NCBI RefSeq assembly: GCF_014648875.1
Contig: NZ_BMRY01000004.1
Location: 186,001-250,000, forward strand
Direction: 5' to 3'
From: Streptomyces parvus
GTDB lineage: Bacteria > Actinomycetota > Actinomycetes > Streptomycetales > Streptomycetaceae
Length of the DNA stretch: 64,000 bases
The position numbers and the translations under genes are program-made. Below, in pieces: positions 45,289-54,002 of this stretch. Numbering within the stretch: position 1 is the stretch's first letter; each line of letters opens with the position of its first letter. Under the pieces are notes generated by a model. That model saw only the letters and a program-made list of their open reading frames with translations. It did no database searches and was not told where the DNA came from.

Positions 45289-46869
45289 TCACCCGGCAGC
45301 AGCCCGTGTCCGGAGTTCGTCCGGCAGGAGCGCGTCGGGGAACGACTGGTAGCAGACCGGGCGGAGCCAGCGCTCGACGGCGAGCGTGCCGACGCTCGTC
45401 GTCGCCGGGGAGCTCGTCGCGGGCCACGGTCCGCCGTGCACCATCGCGTGGCAGACCTCGACGCCGGTGGGCCAGCCGCCCCACAGGACCCGGCCCGCCC
45501 GCTCCTCCAGTACCGGAAGCAGCCTCAGGGCCGCCGTCCGGTCGGCGTCCGTCCCGTGCAGGGTGGCCGTGAGCTGGCCCTCCAACCCCTCCAGCAGGGG
45601 CAGGAGTTCCTCCGTGCCGGACCAGCGCACGACGAGCCCCGCGGCCCCGAAGACCTCGCCGGTGAGGTCCCCGTGCGCGGTGTACGTCGCCGCGTCGCAC
45701 GTCAGGACCGCGGGAGCCGGTGCGTACGGGCCGGGCCCGGCCGTGCCCCGGGCCGCCTCCCGCACTCCGGGGACGGCCGCCCACCGCCGTACGCCCTCGG
45801 TGTACGCCCGCGCGATGTCCGGGGTGAGCATGACCTGGCCCTCCACCGCCTTCAGCGTCCGGGCCACGGCGGCGAGGAAGGCGTCGCCCGCCGGTCCGGC
45901 CGGCAGCAGGAGCAGACCGGGGTTCGTGCAGAACTGCCCCGCCCCGCCGGTCAGCGACGCCACATAGCCCTCGGCCGCCGGTTCCGGTTCGGCGAGCGCC
46001 CCGTCGAGCATGATCACGGGGTTGACCGCCGACATCTCGGCGTGGACCGGGATGGGAACGGGTCGGGCCTGTCCGGCGGCGACCAGGGCAAGACCGCCGG
46101 TCCGGGACCCGGTGAAGCCCACCGCGGCGATGCGTGGATCCCCGACCAGGGTGAGGCCCACCTCGTGGCCCCGGCCCACCAGCAGCGAGAACACCCCGGC
46201 CGGTACACCGGTGCGCGCGGCGGCGGACGTCACGGCGCGGGCCACCGCCTCGCCGGTGCCCGGGTGGGCCGGATGCGCCTTGACCACCACGGGGCAGCCG
46301 GCGGCCAGGGCAGAGGCGGTGTCGCCGCCCGCGACCGAGAACGCCAGGGGGAAGTTGCCCGCACCGAACACGGCCACCGGGCCGAGGGGGACGCGCCGGA
46401 GCCGTACGTCCGTGCCCGAGGGCCCCGAGTCGATCCGCGCGCCCAGCGCCGTACCGCTCCTGACCAGATCGGCGAAGAGGCGCAACTGGCCGCAGGTGCG
46501 CCCCCGTTCACCGGACAGCCGGGCCGGCGTGAGCCCGGTCTCCCGGGCCGCGAGCTCCAGCAGGGCGTCGCCGAGCGCCTCGATCTCCTCCGCGCAGGCG
46601 TCGAGGAAGCCCGCCCGGCGTTCGAGCGGCAGGGCGCGGAAGGCGCGGGCGTCCGCGGCGGCGAGCCGGGCCGCCCCGGCGACCTGTTCCGGCGAGGCGT
46701 CCCGGTACGGAGGGTCGAACGGGTCGCCGGTCGCGGCGGCCACCGCGTGCCAGGGGGCGCCCGTGCCGGGGACCTCGCGGCCGGCCAGCAGCGAATGCCC
46801 GGTCAGGGGCGTGAGTCCGGCGGACGGGTGTGCTTCCACGGCCGGGTGCGGGTTCTCGGTCGGGTTCAC
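45289..46869 (-). CDS. alpha-ketoglutarate semialdehyde dehydrogenase (ALDH family)
   Basis: A 526-residue NADP-type aldehyde dehydrogenase of the class that oxidises alpha-ketoglutarate semialdehyde (2,5-dioxopentanoate) to alpha-ketoglutarate. Features are AVFGAGNFPLAFSVAGGDTA, FTGSRTGG, the catalytic Glu in IPVHAEMSAVNPV and the Cys in GAGQFCTNPGLLLLP. GTG at 46869 has AGGGAG about 10 nt upstream and gives the typical length; an ATG further up lacks a ribosome site. It is divergent from the D-hydroxyproline dehydrogenase operon and would do the last step of hydroxyproline breakdown. A CAATGTCAC-type operator lies in the shared upstream region. Confidence 0.92.
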   Translation of the reverse strand: MNPTENPHPAVEAHPSAGLTPLTGHSLLAGREVPGTGAPWHAVAAATGDPFDPPYRDASPEQVAGAARLAAADARAFRALPLERRAGFLDACAEEIEALGDALLELAARETGLTPARLSGERGRTCGQLRLFADLVRSGTALGARIDSGPSGTDVRLRRVPLGPVAVFGAGNFPLAFSVAGGDTASALAAGCPVVVKAHPAHPGTGEAVARAVTSAAARTGVPAGVFSLLVGRGHEVGLTLVGDPRIAAVGFTGSRTGGLALVAAGQARPVPIPVHAEMSAVNPVIMLDGALAEPEPAAEGYVASLTGGAGQFCTNPGLLLLPAGPAGDAFLAAVARTLKAVEGQVMLTPDIARAYTEGVRRWAAVPGVREAARGTAGPGPYAPAPAVLTCDAATYTAHGDLTGEVFGAAGLVVRWSGTEELLPLLEGLEGQLTATLHGTDADRTAALRLLPVLEERAGRVLWGGWPTGVEVCHAMVHGGPWPATSSPATTSVGTLAVERWLRPVCYQSFPDALLPDELRTRAAAG

Positions 46870-47001
46870 GGTGATGTGTCTCCCTGTGTGCGCCGGTGGA
46901 GGCGCACCGTCGTCGTCGAGTGTCGGGGGGCGTCCGGGTGTCGCGGTGAAAGTCATCCCGGCGGTGGCGTTGTCCTCGGGTCGTCCGGATGTATAGCCTA
47001 A

Positions 47002-47026
47002 GCAATGGCATGTGACATTGCACTAG
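47002..47026. promoter_or_regulatory. GntR-type operator site 1 (between KGSA dehydrogenase and hydroxyproline dehydrogenase)
   Basis: GCAATGGCATGTGACATTGC is an imperfect palindrome (8 of 10 pairs) that contains the 9-bp core GTGACATTG (47012-47020), the complement of CAATGTCAC. The core recurs upstream of the GntR gene and, with one mismatch, in front of the transporter operon and the collagenase gene. Confidence 0.6.
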
Positions 47027-47057
47027 CGGGCGGTCGTGTGGACGCCGAGGGGTGGTC

Positions 47058-48218
47058 ATGGAAGTCGTCATCATCGGCGCGGGCATCGTGGGCGCCGCGT
47101 GCGCGTTCCACGCCGCCTCCGCCGGTCTCGGCGTCACGGTGCTCGACCGGGGCCCCGTCGGCGCGGGCACCACCAGCCGGGGGGAGGGGAACATCCTGCT
47201 CTCCGACAAGGAGCCCGGCCCGGAGCTGGAGCTGGCCCGGCTCAGCCGCGACCTCTGGGGCGAGGCGAGCGAGGAACTGGGCCCGCAATCGGTCGAGTTC
47301 GAGAACAAGGGCGGCCTGGTCGTGGCGAGCGCCCCCGAAGGCCTCGCCGCCCTGCACGCGTTCGCCGCACGCCAGGCGGCGGCCGGTGTCCGCACCGAAC
47401 GCGTCGACCGTGTCGGCGAGTTCGAACCGCACATCGCACCCGGCCTCCCCGGCGGTGTCCACTATCCGCAGGACGCCCAGGTGCAGCCCGTCCTCGCGGC
47501 GGCCGGACTGCTGCGGGCCGCCGTCCGGCGCGGTGCCCGGGTCCGTACCGGCGAAGCCGTCGCCGCAGTCACCGGAACCGGCGGGCGGATCAACGGAGTT
47601 CGCACGGCCGACGGTTCGGTGCTGACCGCCGACGCCGTGGTCAACGCCGCCGGAACATGGGGCGGCGAGGTCGGCAGCCGCCTCGGCGCTCCCGTCGAGA
47701 TCCTGCCGCGCCGGGGGTTCGTCCTGGTCACCGAGCCGCTGCCGCCGATGATCCGGCACAAGGTCTACTCCGCCGACTACGTCGCCAATGTCGCCTCCAG
47801 CGACGAGGGCCTGGAGACCTCCTGCGTCGTCGAGGGCACCCGCGCGGGCACCGTCCTGATCGGCGCCAGCCGTGAACGCGTCGGCTTCGACACCGCGATG
47901 AACCCGGACGTGGTGGCCCTGCTCGCCGCGCAGGCGTGCCGCCTCTTCCCGTTCCTGCGCGACGTCCATCTGCTGCGCGCCTACCGGGGGTTCAGGCCGT
48001 ACTGCCCCGACCATCTGCCGGTCGTCGGCCCGGACCCCCGGGTCCCCGGTGTCCTCCATGCGTGCGGCCACGAGGGCGCGGGCATCGGTCTCGCTCCCGG
48101 CACCGGCGCCCTCATCACCGCCCAGTTGCTCGGCCGCCCGTGGCGCGGTGCCGATCCGGCCGCCCACACCGGCCTCCTGCCCGACCGATTCCTCACGACC
48201 GGAGGTGTGCCGACATGA
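47058..48218 (+). CDS. D-hydroxyproline dehydrogenase FAD subunit (DAO family)
   Basis: A 386-residue FAD-dependent oxidoreductase of the glycine/D-amino-acid oxidase fold: dinucleotide loop VVIIGAGIVGAACAFHAASA and the C-terminal FAD contact GHEGAGIGLAPGTGALIT. It is followed by a small [2Fe-2S] protein and a second FAD/NAD oxidoreductase, the arrangement of the heterotrimeric D-hydroxyproline dehydrogenases (Pseudomonas LhpB-F-E type). It would oxidise cis-4-hydroxy-D-proline to pyrroline-4-hydroxy-2-carboxylate. ATG at 47058 follows GAGGGG. Translationally coupled (ATGA) to the next gene. Confidence 0.9.
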   Translation: MEVVIIGAGIVGAACAFHAASAGLGVTVLDRGPVGAGTTSRGEGNILLSDKEPGPELELARLSRDLWGEASEELGPQSVEFENKGGLVVASAPEGLAALHAFAARQAAAGVRTERVDRVGEFEPHIAPGLPGGVHYPQDAQVQPVLAAAGLLRAAVRRGARVRTGEAVAAVTGTGGRINGVRTADGSVLTADAVVNAAGTWGGEVGSRLGAPVEILPRRGFVLVTEPLPPMIRHKVYSADYVANVASSDEGLETSCVVEGTRAGTVLIGASRERVGFDTAMNPDVVALLAAQACRLFPFLRDVHLLRAYRGFRPYCPDHLPVVGPDPRVPGVLHACGHEGAGIGLAPGTGALITAQLLGRPWRGADPAAHTGLLPDRFLTTGGVPT

Positions 48219-48505
48219 CCCGAGCGGCCGCGGAGACCGACGTACCCACAGCACCCGCGTTCACCGTGGACGGCGAACCGCTGGCGTTCGTCCCCGGGCA
48301 GACCCTGGCCGCCGCGCTCGTCGCCTCGGGCCGGGTCGCCTGGCGGACCACCCGGGGCGGGCAGCGGCCCCGGGGCGTCTTCTGCGGGATCGGCGTCTGT
48401 TACGACTGCCTGGTCACCGTCGACGGACGGCGCGGGCAGCGCGCCTGCCTGGTGCGGGCCCGTGCGGGCATGGCCGTCACGACCGGGGAGGGCGACGATG
48501 ACTGA
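48215..48505 (+). CDS. [2Fe-2S]-binding subunit of D-hydroxyproline dehydrogenase
   Basis: A 96-residue ferredoxin-like subunit: PLAFVPGQTLAAALVASG, then GVFCGIGVCYDCLVTVDG with the Cys cluster, and a fourth Cys in QRACLVRARAG. Small proteins of this type pass electrons between the two flavin subunits. The ATG overlaps the upstream stop and the stop lies 5 nt inside the next gene, so all three subunits are coupled. Confidence 0.92.
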   Translation: MTRAAAETDVPTAPAFTVDGEPLAFVPGQTLAAALVASGRVAWRTTRGGQRPRGVFCGIGVCYDCLVTVDGRRGQRACLVRARAGMAVTTGEGDDD

Positions 48506-49997
48506 GCCCCGGGAGCTCGGCGGCCACGCCGCGATGCATGAACCCCTCGGCCTCGTGGTGGTGGGCGCCGGGCCGGCCGGTATGGCGGCGGCCGCCACCG
48601 CCCTGGACGGTGGGCTGCGGGTCGCCCTCGTCGACGCGGGATCCGCTCCCGGCGGCCAGTTCTGGCGCCACCCCCCGGACGACGCGCGCGACGCCCTTCC
48701 CACCGAGGACCTGCACCACGACCTGCGCACCTACCGCGCCCTCCGCACGACCCTGGCCGCCCACGAGCGCACCGGACGGCTCATCCTCCTGCTCGACCAC
48801 CACGTATGGACCGCGGCCCGCGCGGCGGACGGCTTCACCGTCCACGCCGTGGACCGCGGCAGGCCGCCCGAGGAGCGGGCCGTCGTGCTGCGCGCACCGG
48901 CCCTGCTGGTGGCGACCGGCGCCTACGACCGCCAACTGCCTTTCCCCGGCTGGGACCTGCCCGGCGTCCTCACCGCCGGCGGACTCCAGTCGCTGCTCAA
49001 GGGCGGGGGAGCGGTGGCCGGCCGCCGCGTGGTCCTCGGCGGCACGGGCCCCTTCCTGCTGCCCGTCGCCACCGCCCTCGCCGCCCGCGGCGCGGAGGTC
49101 GTCGCGGTGTGCGAGGCGGCGGCGCCCTCGGCCTGGCTGCGCCACCCCGCACCCCTGCTGCGCAACCCCGCCAAATGGGCCGAAGCCGCTGGTTACGCGG
49201 GCACGCTCGCCCGGTACCGCATCCCGCTCCGCACCCGCACCGGCATCGTCGGCGCCGAAGGAGACGGGCGGGACGGGCGGGTCGCCGTCGTACGCACCGC
49301 GTCCCTGGACGCCGACGGGGCGCCGCTCCCGGGCACCGAGCGGCGGATCGAGGCCGACACCGTGGGCGTCGGCTGGGGCTTCGTCCCCCAGCTCGACCTG
49401 CTGCTCCCGCTCGGCTGCGGCCTCGCCGACGCGGGCGACGGCACCACGGCCGCCGCCGTCGACGCCGGACAGCGCACCACGGTGCCGGGGCTCTACGCCG
49501 CAGGCGAGACCTGCGGGGTGGGCGGGGCCGCGCTCGCCCTGAGCGAAGGGCGCGTCGCCGCCGTCTCCGTGCTCACCGACCTCTCCGCGCCGGGCCGGCC
49601 GGGCGTCCGGCCCCTGGCAGCGGAGCGCCGATCGGTGGCCCGGCACCGCGCCTTCGCCCGCGCCATGGCCCAGGCCCACCCCCTGCCGTCGGCCTGGCCC
49701 GCCTGGCTGACCGACGACACCACGGTCTGCCGGTGCGAGGAGGTCACCGCGGGCGCGGTCCACGCCGTCCGCGACGGCGGCCCGGCAACCGACCACCGGC
49801 AGGTCAAACAGCTGACCAGGGCGGGCATGGGCTGGTGCCAGGGCCGGATGTGCGGACCCGCCGTGCACTGTCTCGTCGCCGCCCGCACCGAGCCCTACAC
49901 CCCCGCCGAACGGCTGATCGCCACCCCGGTCACCCTCGGCGCGCTCGCCGATTCCGTCGATTCCCCCACCGACGCCACCTCTTCCGAACCCACCTGA
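48498..49997 (+). CDS. FAD/NAD(P)-binding subunit of D-hydroxyproline dehydrogenase
   Basis: A 499-residue pyridine-nucleotide-disulfide-type flavoprotein. The first Rossmann motif is VVVGAGPAGMAAAATALDGG, the second GRRVVLGGTGPFLLPVATAL. The C-terminus has a BFD-like [2Fe-2S] module (VCRCEEVTAGAV, then GMGWCQGRMCGPAV). It resembles the alpha subunits of heteromeric amino-acid dehydrogenases such as LhpE, HcnB and OoxA. ATG at 48498 has GGAGGGC 6 nt upstream and overlaps the [2Fe-2S] gene. Confidence 0.92.
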   Translation: MTEPRELGGHAAMHEPLGLVVVGAGPAGMAAAATALDGGLRVALVDAGSAPGGQFWRHPPDDARDALPTEDLHHDLRTYRALRTTLAAHERTGRLILLLDHHVWTAARAADGFTVHAVDRGRPPEERAVVLRAPALLVATGAYDRQLPFPGWDLPGVLTAGGLQSLLKGGGAVAGRRVVLGGTGPFLLPVATALAARGAEVVAVCEAAAPSAWLRHPAPLLRNPAKWAEAAGYAGTLARYRIPLRTRTGIVGAEGDGRDGRVAVVRTASLDADGAPLPGTERRIEADTVGVGWGFVPQLDLLLPLGCGLADAGDGTTAAAVDAGQRTTVPGLYAAGETCGVGGAALALSEGRVAAVSVLTDLSAPGRPGVRPLAAERRSVARHRAFARAMAQAHPLPSAWPAWLTDDTTVCRCEEVTAGAVHAVRDGGPATDHRQVKQLTRAGMGWCQGRMCGPAVHCLVAARTEPYTPAERLIATPVTLGALADSVDSPTDATSSEPT

Positions 49998-50006
49998 GGA
50001 GTTCCC

Positions 50007-50921
50007 ATGAACGATCTGGACCGCACCGCCCCCACCCGTATGCCCTGGCACGGCGTCATCGTCGCGACGAGCCTCCCGTTCGACCGGAACCTCGCCGTCG
50101 ACCACGGTGCCTACGGCGACAACGTCGCCTGGCTCGCCGAACAGGGCCTGCACGGCGTCGCCCCGAACGGTTCGCTGGGCGAGTACCAGACCCTGACGTA
50201 CGAGGAACGCGACCGCGTCGTCGAGACCGCCGTCGCCCACGCCCCCGAGGGCTTCACCGTGATGCCGGGCGTCGGCGCGTACGGCGCGATCGAGGCGCGG
50301 CGGCACGCCCTCTTCGCCAAGGACGCCGGCTGCCAGGCCGTCATGTGCCTCCCGCCCAACGCCTACCGTGCCGACGACCGCGCCGTCCTGGAGCACTACG
50401 CGATGGTCGCCTCCGCCGGACTCCCCGTCACCGCCTACAACAACCCCATCGACACCAAGGTCGACCTGCGCCCCGAGCTCCTGGCCAAGCTGTACGCCGA
50501 GGGGTTCATCGTGGGCGTGAAGGAGTTCTCCGGGGACGTACGGCGGTGCTACGCCATCAATGAGCTCGCCCCCGGGCTCGACCTGATCATCGGCACCGAC
50601 GACACCCTCCTCGAAGTCGGCGTCGCCGGGGCCAAGGGCTGGGTCGCCGGGTACCCCCAGGTCTTCCCGCGCGCCTGCTTCGACCTCTACAACGCCGCGC
50701 TGGCCGGCGATCTCACCACCGCGCTCCCGCTCTACCGCAGGCTCCACTCCGTACTGCGCTGGGACAGCAGGACCGAGTTCGTCCAGGCGATCAAGCTCGG
50801 CCAGGACATGATCGGCCGCACCGGCGGGGTCTGCCGGCCGCCCCGCCAGCCCCTGGACCCGGAGACCGAGACCGTCGTGCGGTCCGCCACCCGGGCCCTC
50901 ATCGACGCGGGGGTGAACTGA
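50007..50921 (+). CDS. DHDPS-family deaminase (pyrroline-4-hydroxy-2-carboxylate deaminase)
   Basis: A 304-residue TIM-barrel aldolase-superfamily enzyme. The Schiff-base Lys is in FIVGVKEFSGD, the Tyr in VTAYNNPIDTKV and the substrate-site loop in APNGSLGEYQTLTYEE. In hydroxyproline clusters this family converts pyrroline-4-hydroxy-2-carboxylate to alpha-ketoglutarate semialdehyde with loss of ammonia. GAGGAG precedes the ATG by 6 nt. It lies 9 nt after the dehydrogenase genes and just before the epimerase. Confidence 0.9.
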   Translation: MNDLDRTAPTRMPWHGVIVATSLPFDRNLAVDHGAYGDNVAWLAEQGLHGVAPNGSLGEYQTLTYEERDRVVETAVAHAPEGFTVMPGVGAYGAIEARRHALFAKDAGCQAVMCLPPNAYRADDRAVLEHYAMVASAGLPVTAYNNPIDTKVDLRPELLAKLYAEGFIVGVKEFSGDVRRCYAINELAPGLDLIIGTDDTLLEVGVAGAKGWVAGYPQVFPRACFDLYNAALAGDLTTALPLYRRLHSVLRWDSRTEFVQAIKLGQDMIGRTGGVCRPPRQPLDPETETVVRSATRALIDAGVN

Positions 50922-50922
50922 C

Positions 50923-51924
50923 GTGCGCTCCAGGGTCTGTTACCATGCGGTCGACTCGCACACCGAAGGCATGCCGACCCGGGTGATCACCGGTGGGACG
51001 GGTGTCCTGCCGGGCGAGACCATGGCGGAGCGGCGGCAGCGGTTCATGGCCGAACGGGACGGGCTGCGCACCCTGTTGATGTGCGAGCCGCGCGGGCACG
51101 GAGCCATGTCCGGCGCGATCCTCCAGCCCCCGACCCGGCCGGACGCCGACTTCGGCGTGCTGTTCATCGAGGTCTCCGGCTGCCTGCCCATGTGCGGCCA
51201 CGGCACGATCGGCGTGGCGACGGTCCTGGTGGAGACCGGCATGGTCGAGGCCGTCGAGCCGGAGACCCTCATCCGCCTCGACACCCCCGCCGGTCTCGTC
51301 ACGGCACGGGTCGCCGTGCGCGACGGCCGGGCGGAGTCCGTCACCCTGGAGAACGTCGCCTCCTACAGCCACGCCCTGGATCAGGTCGTCGACGTGGCGG
51401 GGTTCGGCCCGGTCCGTTACGACATGGCGTACGGCGGCAACTTCTACGCGATCGTGCGCACCGAGGACCTCGGCATCCCCTTCGACCGGGCGGAGAAGGG
51501 CAGGCTGCTCGACGCGGGCCTCGCCGTCATGCGGGCGGTCAACGAACAGAACCCGGTGGTCCACCCGGAGAACCCCGCGATCGACGTCTGCCACCACGTC
51601 TATCTGGAGGCCCCCGGCTCCACCGCCGAACACTCGCGGCACGCCATGGCGATCCACCCCGGCTGGTTCGACCGCTCGCCCTGCGGGACGGGAACCAGCG
51701 CCCGGATGGCCCAACTGCACGCGAGGGGACTGCTGAAGACCGGGCAGGACTTCGTCAACGAGTCCTTCATCGGCTCCCGCTTCACCGGCCGGATCCTGGA
51801 CGAGACCACGGTCGGCGGCCGGCCCGCCGTCCTGCCCTCCGTCACCGGCCGCGCCTGGATCACCGGGACCGCGCAGTATCTCCTCGACCCGACCGACCCC
51901 TACCCGGAGGGATTCACCGTATGA
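50923..51924 (+). CDS. 4-hydroxyproline 2-epimerase (proline racemase family)
   Basis: A 333-residue cofactor-independent epimerase. Both catalytic cysteines are present: PMCGHGTIG and FDRSPCGTGTSARMAQL. The N-terminal signature is AVDSHTEGMPTRVITGG. The Cys-Cys pair deprotonates and reprotonates C-alpha and interconverts trans-4-hydroxy-L-proline and cis-4-hydroxy-D-proline, the first step of the pathway completed by its neighbours. The GTG start follows the deaminase stop directly. Proline racemase activity cannot be ruled out from sequence. Confidence 0.9.
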   Translation: MRSRVCYHAVDSHTEGMPTRVITGGTGVLPGETMAERRQRFMAERDGLRTLLMCEPRGHGAMSGAILQPPTRPDADFGVLFIEVSGCLPMCGHGTIGVATVLVETGMVEAVEPETLIRLDTPAGLVTARVAVRDGRAESVTLENVASYSHALDQVVDVAGFGPVRYDMAYGGNFYAIVRTEDLGIPFDRAEKGRLLDAGLAVMRAVNEQNPVVHPENPAIDVCHHVYLEAPGSTAEHSRHAMAIHPGWFDRSPCGTGTSARMAQLHARGLLKTGQDFVNESFIGSRFTGRILDETTVGGRPAVLPSVTGRAWITGTAQYLLDPTDPYPEGFTV

Positions 51925-52976
51925 CCACCACCCCGTACACCGGGCCGATCGACACGGCCGACTGGCACACCGGCGGCGAGCCCTTCCGGATCGTGTCCGG
52001 GTCCCCGGCCGTGACCGGGCCCGGGCTCACCGTCGCCGAGCGCCGCACGGTCGCCGCCGCCGATGCCGGGGCGCAGTGGACCCGGGCCCTGCTGTGCGGC
52101 GAACCGCGCGGCCACGCCGACATGTACGGGGCCTTCCTCGTCCCGCCCGACGACGCCGGGGCCCACCTGGGCGCCCTCTTCTGGCACAAGGACGGCTTCT
52201 CCACGGCCTGCGGCCACGGCACGATCGCCCTGGGCGCCTGGGCGGTCGCCACCGGCCGTGTCCCGGCGCCGGCCGACGGTACGACGGACGTCGTCATCGA
52301 CGTCCCCTCCGGCCGGGTGACCGCGAGCGTGCGCACGGCGGGCGGCCGGGTCGCGGACGTCACGTTCGTCAACGTCCCCGGCCACGTCCACGCACGCGGT
52401 GTCGAGGTGACGACCTCGTACGGAACCCTCCCCGTCGACATCGCCTTCGGCGGCGCCATGTACGCCGTTCTCCCCGTGGCCGCACTCGGCGCCGGCCTCC
52501 GGGTCCGGGCACGGGACGTCACCGCGCTCATCGCGGCCGGACGCGAGATCCGCGACGCGCTGAACGACGCCGACGCCGCCCGACACCCCGACGACCCACG
52601 GCTGTCCGGGATCTACGGGACCGTGTTCACCGAGGAGGCCGGTCCTCCGGTCGAACGGCCCGACGGCACACAGCAACTGCACCACCGCAACGTCACGGTG
52701 TTCGCGGACGGCCAGGTCGACCGTTCCCCGTGCGGTTCGGGCACCGCGGCCCGGGTGGCGCTCCTCGCCGACTCCGGGGAGCTCCGCCTCGGCGACGAAC
52801 TGCGGCACGAGTCGGTGGTGGGCTCCGTCTTCCACGCCCGGATCGACCGGCCGACCACGGTCCACGGCCGCCCCGCGGTCGTCCCGGCCGTGACGGGCAC
52901 CGCGTACGCCACCGGGACCGGCCGCTTCACCGTCGACCCGGACGACACCCTCGTACCCGGGTTCGTGCTGCGATGA
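51921..52976 (+). CDS. proline racemase-family protein resembling trans-3-hydroxyproline dehydratase
   Basis: A 351-residue member of the proline racemase superfamily. Its signatures DWHTGGEPFRIV, GEPRGHADMYGAFLVP, SGIYGTVF and ESVVGSVFHARI closely resemble trans-3-hydroxy-L-proline dehydratases (human L3HYPDH type). Those carry Thr in the second catalytic position, but here it is Cys (VDRSPCGSGTAARVALL), and the first Cys is in STACGHGTIALG. The reaction could therefore be dehydration, epimerisation or both. The ATG overlaps the epimerase stop (ATGA). The following reductase fits a dehydratase role. Confidence 0.85.
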   Translation: MTTTPYTGPIDTADWHTGGEPFRIVSGSPAVTGPGLTVAERRTVAAADAGAQWTRALLCGEPRGHADMYGAFLVPPDDAGAHLGALFWHKDGFSTACGHGTIALGAWAVATGRVPAPADGTTDVVIDVPSGRVTASVRTAGGRVADVTFVNVPGHVHARGVEVTTSYGTLPVDIAFGGAMYAVLPVAALGAGLRVRARDVTALIAAGREIRDALNDADAARHPDDPRLSGIYGTVFTEEAGPPVERPDGTQQLHHRNVTVFADGQVDRSPCGSGTAARVALLADSGELRLGDELRHESVVGSVFHARIDRPTTVHGRPAVVPAVTGTAYATGTGRFTVDPDDTLVPGFVLR

Positions 52977-53917
52977 CGGTGACGCTCGACGCGGCGGAGG
53001 TGGCCGCGCTCGGTCCGGTCGCCGCCGTCGCCGCGGTCCGGAACGCGCTGGCCGGGGGGCTCGACCCGGACGGCGGCGGCGTACCGAGGACGGTCGTGCC
53101 GCTGGCCCACGGTCAGGGGCTGCTCATGCCCGCGGAGTACGGCGGCTGGTACGGCGTGAAGGTCGCCACCGTCGCGCCCGGCAACCCCGTGCTCGGGCTG
53201 CGGCGGATCAACGCCACGTATCTCCTGCACGACAGCGCGACCCTGATGCCGGTGGCCCTCCTGGACGGGGTGGCGCTGACGGCTCTGCGTACCCCGGCGG
53301 TCTCGGTCGCGGCCTGCCTGGAGCGGCTGCGCGCGCTCGCCGCCCGGTACGGCGGGCTGCGCCTCGTGGTCTTCGGCGCGGGCCCGCAGGGGGAGGGGCA
53401 CGTCGCCGCCGTACGGGCGCACGTCCCGGTCGCCGACGTCACGGTCGTCACCCGACGCGGCGGGGCCGTGCCCGGCTGGGCGGACCGCCATCCGGCCGCC
53501 GGCGACCGGGACGTGGCGGCTGCGGTGCGGCGCGCCCAGGCCGTCGTCACGGCCACGTCGGCGCGCGAACCGGTGCTGGACGGACGGCTGTTGTCCGACG
53601 AGGCGGTGGTACTGGCGGTCGGCTCGCACGAACCGGACGTACGGGAGGTCGACGGCGCCCTGATGGGGCGCGCGACGGTGGTGGTCGAGAGCAGGGAGAC
53701 CGCCCTCCGTGAGGCGGGCGACGTGGTGCTCGCCCTCCGCGAGGGCGCGCTCGCCCCGGACTCGCTGGTCACCCTGGCGGACCTGATCGCCCAAGGGGCC
53801 GTCGCCCCGGCCGACCGCCCGCTGGTCGTGAAGACCTGCGGCATGGGCTGGCAGGACCTGGTGGTCGCCGTCGCGGCCCACCGGCGGAAGGAGGGAACGC
53901 CGGGGGAGTGGCGGTGA
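52973..53917 (+). CDS. ornithine cyclodeaminase/mu-crystallin family, probable pyrroline-2-carboxylate reductase
   Basis: A 314-residue NAD(P)-binding protein of the OCD/mu-crystallin family: substrate region WYGVKVATVAPGNPVLGLRR, Rossmann loop VVFGAGPQGEGHVAAV, and TATSAREPVLDGRLLSDEAV. Members next to 3-hydroxyproline dehydratases reduce pyrroline-2-carboxylate to L-proline. The ATG overlaps the stop of the dehydratase-like gene (ATGA), supporting a shared pathway. It is the last gene of the rightward catabolic operon. Confidence 0.85.
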   Translation: MTVTLDAAEVAALGPVAAVAAVRNALAGGLDPDGGGVPRTVVPLAHGQGLLMPAEYGGWYGVKVATVAPGNPVLGLRRINATYLLHDSATLMPVALLDGVALTALRTPAVSVAACLERLRALAARYGGLRLVVFGAGPQGEGHVAAVRAHVPVADVTVVTRRGGAVPGWADRHPAAGDRDVAAAVRRAQAVVTATSAREPVLDGRLLSDEAVVLAVGSHEPDVREVDGALMGRATVVVESRETALREAGDVVLALREGALAPDSLVTLADLIAQGAVAPADRPLVVKTCGMGWQDLVVAVAAHRRKEGTPGEWR

Positions 53918-54002
53918 GTCGGGCTCGGCCGGTCCGACCCGGGGCGAGTGTGCTCGCGCTGCTCGGAGCGCCAACGCCTGCCGCCCCGGACCGACTTCGG
54001 CG

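Noticed and set aside
48477..50747. A 756-residue open frame on the minus strand
   Set aside because: Antisense to the hydroxyproline dehydrogenase and deaminase genes, with no recognisable domain and repetitive Gly/Ala/Val composition.
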